Assembly: GCF_044987625.1 (NCBI RefSeq)
Contig: NZ_JBJDSB010000004.1
Location: 124,001-188,000, forward strand
Direction: 5' to 3'
Origin: Desulfobaculum sp044987625
Lineage (GTDB): Bacteria; Desulfobacterota; Desulfovibrionia; Desulfovibrionales; Desulfovibrionaceae
DNA length: 64,000 nucleotides
This document shows positions 8,811 through 16,786 of the stretch, in pieces (positions within the stretch are counted from its first letter, which is position 1; every line of letters starts with the position of its first letter). The notes under the pieces were generated by a model. The model worked only from the letters and a program-made list of their open reading frames with translations. It had not been told where the DNA came from and ran no database searches. A program made the translations under genes and the position numbers.

Positions 8811-8843
8811 AGGCCCGCTCCCCAAAAGGAGCGGGCCTTTTTT
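8811..8843 (+). terminator. Terminator of the dsrMKJOP operon
   Basis: An 11-bp perfect GC-rich stem (8811-8821 with 8828-8838), a six-base loop and a run of six T give a classic Rho-independent terminator directly after dsrP. Confidence 0.95.
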
Positions 8844-8880
8844 GTCGCGCCCGCCGCGGCGTCGGGAAGAGAAAAAGCAT

Positions 8881-8919
8881 GCCTCCGGCGGCTCAAGGAA
8901 ATGATTTCCTTGAGAATCC
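8881..8919 (-). repeat. Inverted, diverged copy of the repeat hairpin
   Basis: Read on the minus strand this is GGATT, a 9-bp stem (CTCAAGGAA / TTCCTTGAG), then CCGCCGGAGGC. The flanks match those of the hairpins in the tandem repeat at 9056-9363. Two stem base pairs differ, and both differences are compensated. It looks like an isolated member of a REP-like family in the opposite orientation. Confidence 0.6.
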
Positions 8920-8924
8920 TCATA

Positions 8925-8953
8925 ATTTTCGGGGCGGAAGCCGCCCCGAAAAT
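8925..8953. repeat. Perfect 13-bp inverted repeat
   Basis: ATTTTCGGGGCGG (8925-8937) and its exact complement (8941-8953) are separated by AAG. There is no T-run beyond either arm, so it is not an ordinary terminator. It lies next to the REP-like element in the 800-base gene-free stretch after the dsr operon. Confidence 0.6.
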
Positions 8954-9055
8954 AAGGATGGGTAGGGTCGTCTGTCTCTTTTTTGCTTCACACACTCCCA
9001 CAGGGATTCTCACCGCCCAGCCACACCCTCCAAGCCCCCCAAAAAAGTCCACACG

Positions 9056-9363
9056 CCCGAGAGCCATACAGGGGTGACGACCGCCCAATCCACACGCACC
9101 CGGCCTGTGCGCACGCAGGATTCTTAAGGACGGTAGTCCTTAAGCCGCCGGAGGCACAATAAGCCCGCGCACAAGCACCACCCCCCAGCCAAAAGGCACC
9201 CCAAAGAAACCCGAGAGCCATACAGGGGTGACGACTGCCCAATCTACACGCACCCGGCCTGTGCGCACGTAGGATTCTTAAGGACGGTAGTCCTTAAGCC
9301 GCCGGAGGCCAACTAAGCCAGCGCACAAGCACCACCCGTCAGCCAAAGAGCGACCAAAAGAAA
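9056..9363 (+). repeat. Two tandem copies of a 154-bp intergenic repeat
   Basis: Copy 1 covers 9056-9209 and copy 2 covers 9210-9363. They are almost identical for about 135 bases and drift apart at the 3' ends. Each begins with CCCGAGAGCCATACAGGGG and holds a 9-bp hairpin CTTAAGGAC-GGTA-GTCCTTAAG (9123-9144 and 9277-9298) followed by CCGCCGGAGGC. A degraded fragment of the 3' part lies just upstream (about 9008-9055). Short open frames here are created by the repeat and are not believable genes. The rest of 8844-9642 shows only the sigma-54-like site. Confidence 0.85.
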
Positions 9364-9418
9364 TATCTCCCACGGTTCCAATCTGTTGTGCTTTGAGCTG
9401 TGTGGTGAGCTGTGCTGT

Positions 9419-9433
9419 TGGCAGGGGAGTTGC
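9419..9433 (+). promoter_or_regulatory. Candidate sigma-54 (RpoN) promoter
   Basis: TGGCAGGGGAGTTGC matches the -24/-12 pattern TGGCACG-N4-TTGC except at two positions, with the invariant GG and GC exactly 10 bases apart and a T after the GC. It points towards the glycosyltransferase pair starting at 9643, leaving a leader of about 200 bases. No activator site was identified. Confidence 0.4.
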
Positions 9434-9642
9434 TTGTTTTGGTTGTGAATACTGCATTTTCTTGTCGTGTTCTCCTGCGCTTTTGCGTTCGTAATCCATT
9501 CCAATGATTTGCGCAGATGCAGTTGTCTGACCGTGGCATGACGCGCCGTGTCGAAAGACTGACACGGGCATTTGTCGTTGCAGCGTGTATCGACGGCTGG
9601 GGCTGATGCCTTGGCTGGTGGAAGCGTGAATTGGAGGGGACG

Positions 9643-11979
9643 ATGACGCATTGGGATGATGTTGGGCTTGGGTGCGTGTTGGTTGTGGATGAGCGAACGC
9701 TGGTCCAGTCGTTGGTGACGCTGGAGTCGGTGCGCTGGAGGGGGCGTGCTGGGTTGGTGTGCGTGTTCGGCATTGGCGACAGCGTGACGGCGGTGCTGGG
9801 GGCGCTGCACTTTCCGGGGATGCGGGTGGTGAACTGCGCTGATGTGCTGGAGAATATTCCGGATGGGGCGACTCCGGCGGACCTTGCCCCGGCGTGTGCG
9901 CTGTGGCTGCTGAAGGCGGCCCCGCAGCTTCTGGGAGTGGCGATGCTGTCGCACGAGACGGTGCTGTGCCGCCCGGTGGATGAGCTGTACGCGTCGGCGG
10001 CGGAGGACGCGGCGCTGTTTACGTTGCGTGGTGGGCGCGCTCCGGGAACAGGCGCTGATGGCGCGCCGCCGTTTGTGGGCGTGCCCCGATGCCGCGCGGG
10101 CTACCAGACGCTGACGCGCTGGACGCGTGCGGCGTTGGAGGGCCGCGCTGACGATGTGGATGACATTATGCGCGGCATTGCGAAACGCGGGGATTGTGCT
10201 GTGGTTGCGCCGTGGACTATGGACGCGCCGTTGTCAGGGAAGCTGGATGGCGAGGAGCCGTTGCTGCTGGATGAATGCCTTGTTGGCCTGTGCTGGTTTT
10301 GGAAACCGGTGATTATGGAACCGAACACGTTTGTGCCGTGCTTTGATGAATCGTGGCAGCCGGGCCTTGAGGCGCTGGAGCGGGTGGTGCTGCCCATGGT
10401 GCGCCGCCTTGCGGCGCTGACGGCGTTGGTGCGCAGTGTGGCGCCGGACTTTGACTGGCGGGTGCCAGTGTCGGCCAAAGCGGTTGGGGCGCGGCATGTG
10501 CTGGTGACGTGGCACGAGCCGGGAATGCCGCGCCTGCGGGCGCCGCACCTGCCTGTGCGCTTTGACGGCGATATCGTGGTGTACCTGCCGCCGGAGATGG
10601 TGGCGGCCAGCCCGGTGCTGCGCCCTGCGGAAGGGGGCGAGTGCCTGTGGCATATGGATGACCTGCGCGGCGCGCCCCATGACGAGGCGGTGCACGCGGT
10701 GGAACATTTGTGCAGCGGGGCGACGGTGCTTGCGGAATTTGCGCAGAATCTGCGCGAGCAGCGCGAGACATTCCCGCGTCATGGGGAGCTTCTTGGGCGC
10801 GAGGCCGCATTGCTGGCGGCGTCCGGACAGGGCGAGGCCGCCTGCGAGCGATACCTTGAGGCGTGCGCGGCGGACCCCTTTGATGAAGATATGACGCGAA
10901 AGGCGGCGGGGTGCCTGCTGGAATTCGGGCGCGAACAAGAGGCCTTTGCCCTGCTTGGAAACTGGCTGGATGCGTCGCCGGATTCCACAGAACTCTTTGC
11001 CCTGCACCAGCGGCTGATGCGGGCACGCATCGCACGATGCATTCAGGAGTGCGACGTGGACGAGACATGGTACGAGCGGCGGCAGTATACGCTGAGCGTT
11101 CTGGTGTCCTCCTACGCGGCTGAGGCCTTTATGCGGGAGTGTCTGAGTGATGTGATGAACCAGACCGTGGCCGATGAGCTGGAGGTGCTGGTGGTTGATG
11201 CGGCGTCGCCGGAGAATGAAGGGGCGATTGTCCGCGAATTTGCGCAGAAGTATGGAAACATCAGATACATCCGCGCCCCGCGCCGCATTACGGTGTACGA
11301 GGCGTGGAACGTGGCGGTGATGCTGGCGCGCGGGCAATTTCTGACGCCGTTTAGCACCAACGACCGCTTGCACAGCGCGGCGTATGAGCGCCTGCTTGCG
11401 GCCATCCGCGAAGACCCGGCCATTATGCTGGTCTTTGGCAACACGCGCCTGACGGATGCGCCGCACGGCACGTTTGAGCACCATTCGCCAAGCCCGGAGA
11501 GCGGCGGCTATTGGGAATGGCCGGACTATAGCTTTGCGTACAATCTGGATAAACCGACCGTTGGGCCGCACCCGGTGTGGCGGGCCAGCGTGCATGATTC
11601 GGTGGGGTACTTTGATGAGCGGTACGAGCGGGTTGGCGATCAGGATTTCTTCCTGCGTGTGGGGCGCGCGCACCGCGTGGTGAACATCCCGGACTTTACG
11701 GGGCTGGCGTGGCTGGACCCGGACGCGGTGTCGCGAAATATCGCGGCTGTGCGGGAATTTGGGAGCATCCAGCGTCGGTATAAGCGCCGCGCGTATGCGG
11801 ACATTGTGGAGAACGTCATTGCGCAGAATGCGGTGTCGCTGGCCGAGGATACCCTGCGCGCGGGCGGCAGGGGCGCTGGAGTACCTTTGGCGGGGCGCTT
11901 GGTGCATGGCTTGCCGGATACGGCGCTGGTGCGCGGCATGCGCAAGCTCATAGCCCGCATGGAGGAGCGCGCCCTATGA
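9643..11979 (+). CDS. Glycosyltransferase family 2 protein with large N-terminal region
   Basis: The product has 778 residues. The C-terminal part (from about residue 480) is a GT2 (GT-A fold) glycosyltransferase: it begins YTLSVLVSSYAAEAFMREC, continues with ELEVLVVDAASPENEG, and has the acceptor-side segment GYFDERYERVGDQDFFLR. The DXD position reads STNDR. The first 480 residues are not recognised with certainty; the opening part resembles a second nucleotide-sugar-type domain, and a helical stretch follows around 380-470. The ATG at 9643 has a strong GGAGGGG site four bases upstream, preferred over an in-frame TTG at 9631. The stop overlaps the next gene as ATGA. A surface polysaccharide or flagellin-glycan role is inferred. 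Confidence 0.85.
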   Translation: MTHWDDVGLGCVLVVDERTLVQSLVTLESVRWRGRAGLVCVFGIGDSVTAVLGALHFPGMRVVNCADVLENIPDGATPADLAPACALWLLKAAPQLLGVAMLSHETVLCRPVDELYASAAEDAALFTLRGGRAPGTGADGAPPFVGVPRCRAGYQTLTRWTRAALEGRADDVDDIMRGIAKRGDCAVVAPWTMDAPLSGKLDGEEPLLLDECLVGLCWFWKPVIMEPNTFVPCFDESWQPGLEALERVVLPMVRRLAALTALVRSVAPDFDWRVPVSAKAVGARHVLVTWHEPGMPRLRAPHLPVRFDGDIVVYLPPEMVAASPVLRPAEGGECLWHMDDLRGAPHDEAVHAVEHLCSGATVLAEFAQNLREQRETFPRHGELLGREAALLAASGQGEAACERYLEACAADPFDEDMTRKAAGCLLEFGREQEAFALLGNWLDASPDSTELFALHQRLMRARIARCIQECDVDETWYERRQYTLSVLVSSYAAEAFMRECLSDVMNQTVADELEVLVVDAASPENEGAIVREFAQKYGNIRYIRAPRRITVYEAWNVAVMLARGQFLTPFSTNDRLHSAAYERLLAAIREDPAIMLVFGNTRLTDAPHGTFEHHSPSPESGGYWEWPDYSFAYNLDKPTVGPHPVWRASVHDSVGYFDERYERVGDQDFFLRVGRAHRVVNIPDFTGLAWLDPDAVSRNIAAVREFGSIQRRYKRRAYADIVENVIAQNAVSLAEDTLRAGGRGAGVPLAGRLVHGLPDTALVRGMRKLIARMEERAL

Positions 11980-13211
11980 GTGCTGTCAGCGTGTGCATCC
12001 CCGTGTACGGACGGCAGGAGCTGACCCTGCGGTGCCTTGAGGCGCTGTGCCGCCATAGTCCGGCGCGGGCGCTGGAGGTTGTGGTGGTGGATAATGGCTC
12101 GCTGGATGGGACGCCCCAGCGTGTGCCGCAGCGCGGGGCGGAACTCTTTGGGGAGCGGTTCCTGTACGTGCGCCGGGAGCGCAACGACGGGTTTGCCATT
12201 GCCTGCAACGAGGCCGCGCGGCATGCCACAACGCCCATGCTGTTCTTTTTGAATAACGACGCGGAGGTCTGCGAGGGGTGGCTTGAGCCGCTGCTCAAGG
12301 TGTTCCGCGAGGAGCGGCGCATTGGCGCGGCTGGGCCTGTGCTGACGTACCCGGAGACGGGGCGCGTGCAGCACTGCGGCATTGCCTTTGATCCGTTTTT
12401 GCATCCTGTGCACCTGTACGAGCACTTTCCGCCGGACCATCCGGTGGTGCGGCATCGCCGGCGGGTGCAGGCCTTGACCGCGGCGGCGCTGATGGTACCG
12501 GGACAGGTTTTTGCAGATGTTGGTGGCTTTGATGAGGGATACGTCAACGGGTATGAGGATATGGACCTGTGCCTGCGGCTTCGCGGTGCGGGGTGGCGGC
12601 TTGTGTGTGTGCCGGAAAGCCGCGCCGAGCATGCCACCAGCTGTACCCCAGGACGGTTTGCCAACGAGGACGCCAACGTCCGGCGCTTTCGCGAGCGCTG
12701 CGGAGAGGCCCTTGTGCCCGACGCGCACCGTATCTACGAGGCGGACGGCTTTTTGCCGCGGTTTAACGACTGGCTGTCGCTGTATGTGGCAATGCCGGGG
12801 GAGACGCGTGTGGCGCTGGACGCGGGAGTGTGGACGGAGCGCAAGGCTGTGGAACAGACCCTGAAGCGCCACCCGTTGTGGGAGAACGGCTACCTGTTCT
12901 GGCACGACATTGCGGAGCGTGAAGGGTGCGCAGACACGGCATTTCTCGCGCGGTTCTTGCGGGCGGCGCTGTTTCCGGGCCGGGAGAGTTTTATTGATTT
13001 TGCGCAGGCGGCGGGAAATACGGGTGATGTGATCACCCAGCGCATTGCCATGGCCCGCCTGAAGCAGGCCGAGGCGCGCCAGCGCGACGGCGAGGGGCTT
13101 CGGGCGCGCGCCGATGCCATTGCCGACGCCGCCGAACGCAGCGGCGACGACGTGGCCCTGCGGATGTGCGTGCAGTGGTTCCGGGGCGAGGGGCGCGGCG
13201 GGGCGCGCTGA
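11976..13211 (+). CDS. Glycosyltransferase family 2 (rhamnosyltransferase-like)
   Basis: The 411-residue protein opens with a GT2 domain: VSVCIPVYGRQELTLRCLEAL, VVVVDNGSLDGTP, the DXD-like LNNDAEVCEGW and the acceptor motif FDEGYVNGYEDMDLCLR. It would transfer a sugar from a nucleotide-sugar donor to a growing glycan at the cytoplasmic face. The roughly 150 C-terminal residues are helical and unassigned. The start codon overlaps the stop of the preceding glycosyltransferase (ATGA), so the two are translated together and probably build the same glycan. Confidence 0.9.
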   Translation: MSAVSVCIPVYGRQELTLRCLEALCRHSPARALEVVVVDNGSLDGTPQRVPQRGAELFGERFLYVRRERNDGFAIACNEAARHATTPMLFFLNNDAEVCEGWLEPLLKVFREERRIGAAGPVLTYPETGRVQHCGIAFDPFLHPVHLYEHFPPDHPVVRHRRRVQALTAAALMVPGQVFADVGGFDEGYVNGYEDMDLCLRLRGAGWRLVCVPESRAEHATSCTPGRFANEDANVRRFRERCGEALVPDAHRIYEADGFLPRFNDWLSLYVAMPGETRVALDAGVWTERKAVEQTLKRHPLWENGYLFWHDIAEREGCADTAFLARFLRAALFPGRESFIDFAQAAGNTGDVITQRIAMARLKQAEARQRDGEGLRARADAIADAAERSGDDVALRMCVQWFRGEGRGGAR

Positions 13212-13236
13212 AAGGGTGGCAGCCTGTGTGACCGCT

Positions 13237-13262
13237 AAAAGGGGTGCTGGCGCACGGCCAGC
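13237..13262 (-). terminator. Possible terminator after the selenoprotein gene
   Basis: On the minus strand GCTGGC-CGTGC-GCCAGC (13246-13262) is followed by ACCCC and four T. The six-base stem is short. It lies between two convergent genes. Confidence 0.4.
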
Positions 13263-13274
13263 GTGCTAAACGCC

Positions 13275-13472
13275 TCAGGTCCCGCCGTAGCCGACAGTGA
13301 CGGCGCCGTCCTGCACTATGACCGGGACAAGGCGCTTGCCGCTGGAATGCTCCAGCATCTCGCGCATTTTGTCCGGGTTCTGTTTGACGTCATGGTATGC
13401 TGCGCCGGGGTGGGCCGACCTGGCCTTTTCCGTATAGGGTCAACCAGCTTTGCCGTAGATGATGATGCTCAT
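13275..13472 (-). CDS. UXX-star-type selenoprotein (glutaredoxin-like), in-frame UGA read as selenocysteine
   Basis: An ATG at 13472 with a strong site (GAGGAG, five-base spacing) opens MSIIIYGKAG. It then meets UGA at 13440-13442, and the same frame continues without interruption for 54 further codons to a UGA at 13275. Read with U at codon 11, the 65-residue product is MSIIIYGKAG-U-PYT followed by a compact thioredoxin-fold sequence. It has the cis-proline-like RLVPVIV and ends GYGGT. This matches the small UXX-star (seleno)protein families as I remember them, in which UPYT replaces the glutaredoxin CPYC site. A stem-loop with an AGGUC apical loop follows the UGA. A thiol/selenol redox role is inferred. 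An ordinary gene caller would miss this gene or stop it after ten residues. Confidence 0.88.
13413..13442 (-). promoter_or_regulatory. UGA codon and bacterial SECIS-like hairpin
   Basis: Eighteen bases after the UGA (13440-13442) the mRNA can form GGCC-AGGUC-GGCC (13413-13425). The apical loop AGGUC resembles the AGGUCU loop of the E. coli fdhF SECIS bound by SelB, and the spacing from UGA to loop lies in the known bacterial range. The stem is only four GC pairs, with weak extension below. Confidence 0.65.
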
Positions 13473-13527
13473 GGCGTCTCCTCGGATAGGTGGTTTCGAT
13501 AGATAGTCCGTGAAGACGCGGTGGTTG

Positions 13528-16473
13528 TCAATGTGTGCGTAGGTTCGCGGCGGCGAGGAGGCTTTCGGCCTCCCGCGCGGGCACGGGCTGGGAGAAGTAG
13601 AAGCCCTGCGCGCAGGGGCAATCGTACCCGCGCAATTTGTCCGCCTGCTCGGGAATTTCCACACCTTCGGCCACGGCGCTAAAGCCAAGATTCTGCGCCA
13701 ACCCAACAATGGAGCGGACAATGGTGCCGCAGTCCGCGTCCGTGCAAATGCGCGAGACAAGGCTGCGGTCGATTTTTATGACATCAATGGGGAATTCCAC
13801 CAGATAGCTGAACAGCGAATACCCGGTGCCGAAGTCGTCCATGCTAATGAGAATGCCCATTTCCCGCAGGCGGCCCAGTGTTTCCACGGCCACGGGGGCG
13901 TTTTGCATCAGCACGGTTTCGGTGATTTCAAACTTTAAGAGATGCGGCGGCGCGCCGGTGTCGCGCAGAATGTCGCGCACGTCCCCCAGCAGGGTGGGCA
14001 TCATGAATTGCCGCGCGGAGAGATTGACGCTGACGGGGATGCTGAGGCCGCAGGCGTCGTGCCACTGGCGGACCTGACGGCAGACTTCGGTGAGCACCCA
14101 TGCCCCAAGGGGAATGATGAGGCCGGTGTCCTCGGCAATGGGGATGAAGTCGTCGGGAGAGATGCGCCCAAGCTCCGGGTGATTCCAGCGGATGAGCGCC
14201 TCCAGCCCGGACATGTGCCCGGTGCCGAGGTCCACGATGGGCTGGTAGTATAGCTCAAAGTCCTGCTGGTCGAGGGAGCGGCGCAGGTCGGTCTCCAGCT
14301 TGAGTTGCCGTACGGCGTGGCAGTGCATTTTGTTGTTGAAGACCTTGAAGCGGCCACGTCCTTGCTCCTTGGCGCGGTACATGGCGGTGTCCGCGTCGCG
14401 CAGGATGGATTCCGCGTCCGCGTAGTCCTCGGAGATGAAGACAATGCCGATGCTGGCGGCGGTGAAGACCTCGCACCCGCCAAGGCGAGTGGGGCGGGTG
14501 ATGGTGTGCAGAATGCGTTTGGCTACCTTGATGCTTTCGCGCGGGGCGCTTACGTCGTCCAGCAGTACGGCGAATTCGTCGCCGCCGAAGCGGGCGACGG
14601 TGTCCACGTCGCGTACGCAGGTGGTCAGGGTCTTGGCCACATGCGTCAGCAGCAGGTCGCCCACGGTGTGCCCGAGGCTGTCGTTGATGACTTTAAAGCG
14701 GTCAAGGTCCAGATACAGCACGGCGAACAGCGTTTCGGGCGAGCGCTTTTTGCGCCGCATGGACATGTCCAGATGATTGAGGAACAGACTGCGGTTGGGC
14801 AGGCTGGTCAGGGGATCGTGAAAGGCTTGGTGCTTGAGCTGGGCCTCGTATTCCTTGCGGCGGGTGATGTCGTCCACCGAGCCTTCAAAGTGCAGAATCT
14901 CGCCGCGCTTGTTGCGCACACACCGCGCATTGAAAGCCACCCAGATGATTTGTCCATCCCGGCGGCGGGCGCGGGTTTCGTGGTTGGAGACACTCCAGTT
15001 GGTGAGCAGTTTGCGCATGAAGGGGCGGTCGTCGCCTTCCTCAAGCAGCGGCGACGCGCCAAGGGCGCTGAAGGCCGTGAGCAGCTCCGCTGGCGTGTCG
15101 TAGCCAAAGATGCGCGCCATGGCGGGGTTGGCGTCGGTGTAGGTACCGTTTGGCGCAATGCGGAAGATGCCCTCCGTGGCGTTTTCGAAAATGCTGCGGT
15201 AGTCGGCTTCGGCCTCGCGCAGGGCATTTTCGGCAATTTCGCGCTCCAGAATTTCCGCCTTGAGCTTGGCGTTGGCCTGCTCCAGTTCGGCGGTGCGCTC
15301 GCAGACGCGGCGTTCCAACCTGTCGTGGGCCTCGCGCAGTTGTTCTTCCACGAATTTGCGTTCCGTGATGTCGCGGATGATGAAGACGACGTCCGCGTCT
15401 GCTCCGCGCGGAATGACGGAGACCGAAAGCTCTATAGGGAATTCCAAATCGCCGAGAACGGTTTCGAACTCCGCCGTGCCCCGGCGAGTGGCGGCTGGGG
15501 CGTCGGCGCGGGCGGAGAGGGAGATGCCCGTCAGCGTGGCAATGTCGTCCATGGACTTATGGAGCAGGTCGCAGATGGTTCGGCTGCGCAGTTCCTGTTC
15601 GGACAGGAGGAACATATCCAGCAGCGCGGGGTTGGAGGAACGGATGACGCCCATGCGGTTGGTAACCACAATGCCATCCGCCGTGGTGTTCATGATGGCG
15701 GTGAATGTGGACTGCGTGTCGGACAGTCGCGTTGTGGCGTCGTCCGCGGACTTTTTGAGCGAGGCGATGGACCCTGCAAGCTCGCGGGTGGTGGAGCGGA
15801 TGGCGCGGGCGGCGTCGCCTACTTCATCGTCGGAGGTGATGCGCAGGTCGGCGGTAAAGTCGTGCCCGCGAACTTTGCGCGCATACTCTGCCAGATGCCG
15901 CAGCGGACGTGTTAGCCTGTTGGTGTAGACCCATGCGGCAAGGGCAAACAGCGCGAAGAAAGCCAGCGCAAGAATTTGGTGGTCCAGAATGGAGCTGTGC
16001 AGGGCGCTTTGGACCGGGCGGTGGTCCATGCCCACGTGCACGGTTAGGTCCGTGCCTGCCACAGGGCAGGAGCCGTCAAGGTAGCTCTGGGACTGTGCGG
16101 CGGAGATGCGGCGGATGCCGGTGGCGCTGGCCTGCATGGTGGCGGTCAGGAGCGGCTGTGGCACCTCGCCTGTAAAGGTATGGGCCACAGGGCGGCCCGC
16201 ACTGTCGGTGACGAGCACATAGGACACGCCGTCAATAGTATCGATATGGCCCAAAAGCCCATCCAACGGCTCGGCCGCGCCGTTGGCCTGCGTGACGTCG
16301 CGCGCGAGGTTGGCGGCAAGGGTTTGGGCGATGGCGAGGGCTTTGCCCTCGTGCTCTGTGGTGAGGCGGGTGGACAGGCGCCACGCGGAGTATCCGCCGG
16401 AGGCGAGAGCCAGCGCGCCGAAAGCAATGATGAGAAAGACGAGAACGCGGAGAAAGATGCGCGGTGATGGCAT
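13528..16473 (-). CDS. Membrane sensor protein with HAMP, PAS, GGDEF and EAL domains
   Basis: This 981-residue protein makes and/or degrades cyclic di-GMP. In order it has a membrane segment (about 8-30), an extracytoplasmic sensor region (to about 165), a second membrane segment, HAMP (about 185-240), two PAS domains separated by a coiled coil (about 260-550), GGDEF and EAL. The GGDEF motif is intact (RFGGDEF, near residue 630). The EAL domain keeps LEAL (near 758), DDFGTG and AEGVE, so both activities may be real. The start MPSPRIFLR is preceded by GGAGGAATGTAAC. It lies 55 bases upstream of the selenoprotein gene on the same strand, but co-transcription is uncertain. Confidence 0.93.
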   Translation of the reverse strand: MPSPRIFLRVLVFLIIAFGALALASGGYSAWRLSTRLTTEHEGKALAIAQTLAANLARDVTQANGAAEPLDGLLGHIDTIDGVSYVLVTDSAGRPVAHTFTGEVPQPLLTATMQASATGIRRISAAQSQSYLDGSCPVAGTDLTVHVGMDHRPVQSALHSSILDHQILALAFFALFALAAWVYTNRLTRPLRHLAEYARKVRGHDFTADLRITSDDEVGDAARAIRSTTRELAGSIASLKKSADDATTRLSDTQSTFTAIMNTTADGIVVTNRMGVIRSSNPALLDMFLLSEQELRSRTICDLLHKSMDDIATLTGISLSARADAPAATRRGTAEFETVLGDLEFPIELSVSVIPRGADADVVFIIRDITERKFVEEQLREAHDRLERRVCERTAELEQANAKLKAEILEREIAENALREAEADYRSIFENATEGIFRIAPNGTYTDANPAMARIFGYDTPAELLTAFSALGASPLLEEGDDRPFMRKLLTNWSVSNHETRARRRDGQIIWVAFNARCVRNKRGEILHFEGSVDDITRRKEYEAQLKHQAFHDPLTSLPNRSLFLNHLDMSMRRKKRSPETLFAVLYLDLDRFKVINDSLGHTVGDLLLTHVAKTLTTCVRDVDTVARFGGDEFAVLLDDVSAPRESIKVAKRILHTITRPTRLGGCEVFTAASIGIVFISEDYADAESILRDADTAMYRAKEQGRGRFKVFNNKMHCHAVRQLKLETDLRRSLDQQDFELYYQPIVDLGTGHMSGLEALIRWNHPELGRISPDDFIPIAEDTGLIIPLGAWVLTEVCRQVRQWHDACGLSIPVSVNLSARQFMMPTLLGDVRDILRDTGAPPHLLKFEITETVLMQNAPVAVETLGRLREMGILISMDDFGTGYSLFSYLVEFPIDVIKIDRSLVSRICTDADCGTIVRSIVGLAQNLGFSAVAEGVEIPEQADKLRGYDCPCAQGFYFSQPVPAREAESLLAAANLRTH

Positions 16474-16656
16474 GTTACATTCCTCCGGGGGGCAGGGCGG
16501 ACATGACGCCGCGTCCGGGGCGTAGGGGCGCAGAAGCGACGCGCGGGAAAAAGGCACGATGGCCGGTGTGCACAGTGACGGAGCGTGGTGGCGGCAACGG
16601 GAAAGGAGATGTGAGCGTCATGCAGGCTCCGGATATGCGTTATGGTGTGGAATGTA

Positions 16657-16692
16657 TTGACGGTGCATATCACTTTATCTATTGCTGTTCAA
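16657..16692. promoter_or_regulatory. Two candidate promoters facing each other
   Basis: On the plus strand TTGACG (16657-16662), 17 bases and TATTGC (16680-16685) point to the binding-protein gene. On the minus strand TTGAAC (16687-16692), 17 bases and TATGCA (16664-16669) point to the GGDEF/EAL gene. The two overlap almost completely, so they would compete. The surrounding gap 16474-16786 is more AT-rich than its neighbours and holds no other feature that I can support. Confidence 0.35.
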
Positions 16693-16786
16693 TGCTTGTG
16701 CAATAGTCTGTTTTTCTTGTGCGTGGTGTTGGCTGTTTGTTGCGCCGTTTTTGTTGACGCAATGTATGCTTTTGCAGCGGGAGTGC

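Noticed and set aside
8798..9242. Open frames on the minus strand through the 154-bp repeats
   Set aside because: They exist because the repeat has no stops in that phase. They run across the terminator hairpin and the REP-like elements, lack ribosome-binding sites and show no protein-like conservation between copies.
11970..11985. Frameshift splitting one long glycosyltransferase
   Set aside because: The ATGA overlap joins two complete GT2 domains, each with its own start motif. This is normal coupling, not a broken gene.
13263..13502. Plus-strand frame of 79 codons opposite the selenoprotein
   Set aside because: It is antisense to a frame that matches a known protein family, has no ribosome-binding site and no recognisable product.
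14305..15915. Very long plus-strand frame opposite the GGDEF/EAL gene
   Set aside because: Its composition (His/Gly/Val-rich, no motifs) is typical of antisense shadows in high-GC DNA. The minus-strand frame contains intact GGDEF and EAL motifs.
16682..16786. N-terminal extension of the TRAP binding protein from a TTG codon
   Set aside because: It would place a cysteine-rich hydrophobic segment before the twin-arginine motif, starts inside the candidate promoter and has no ribosome-binding site.
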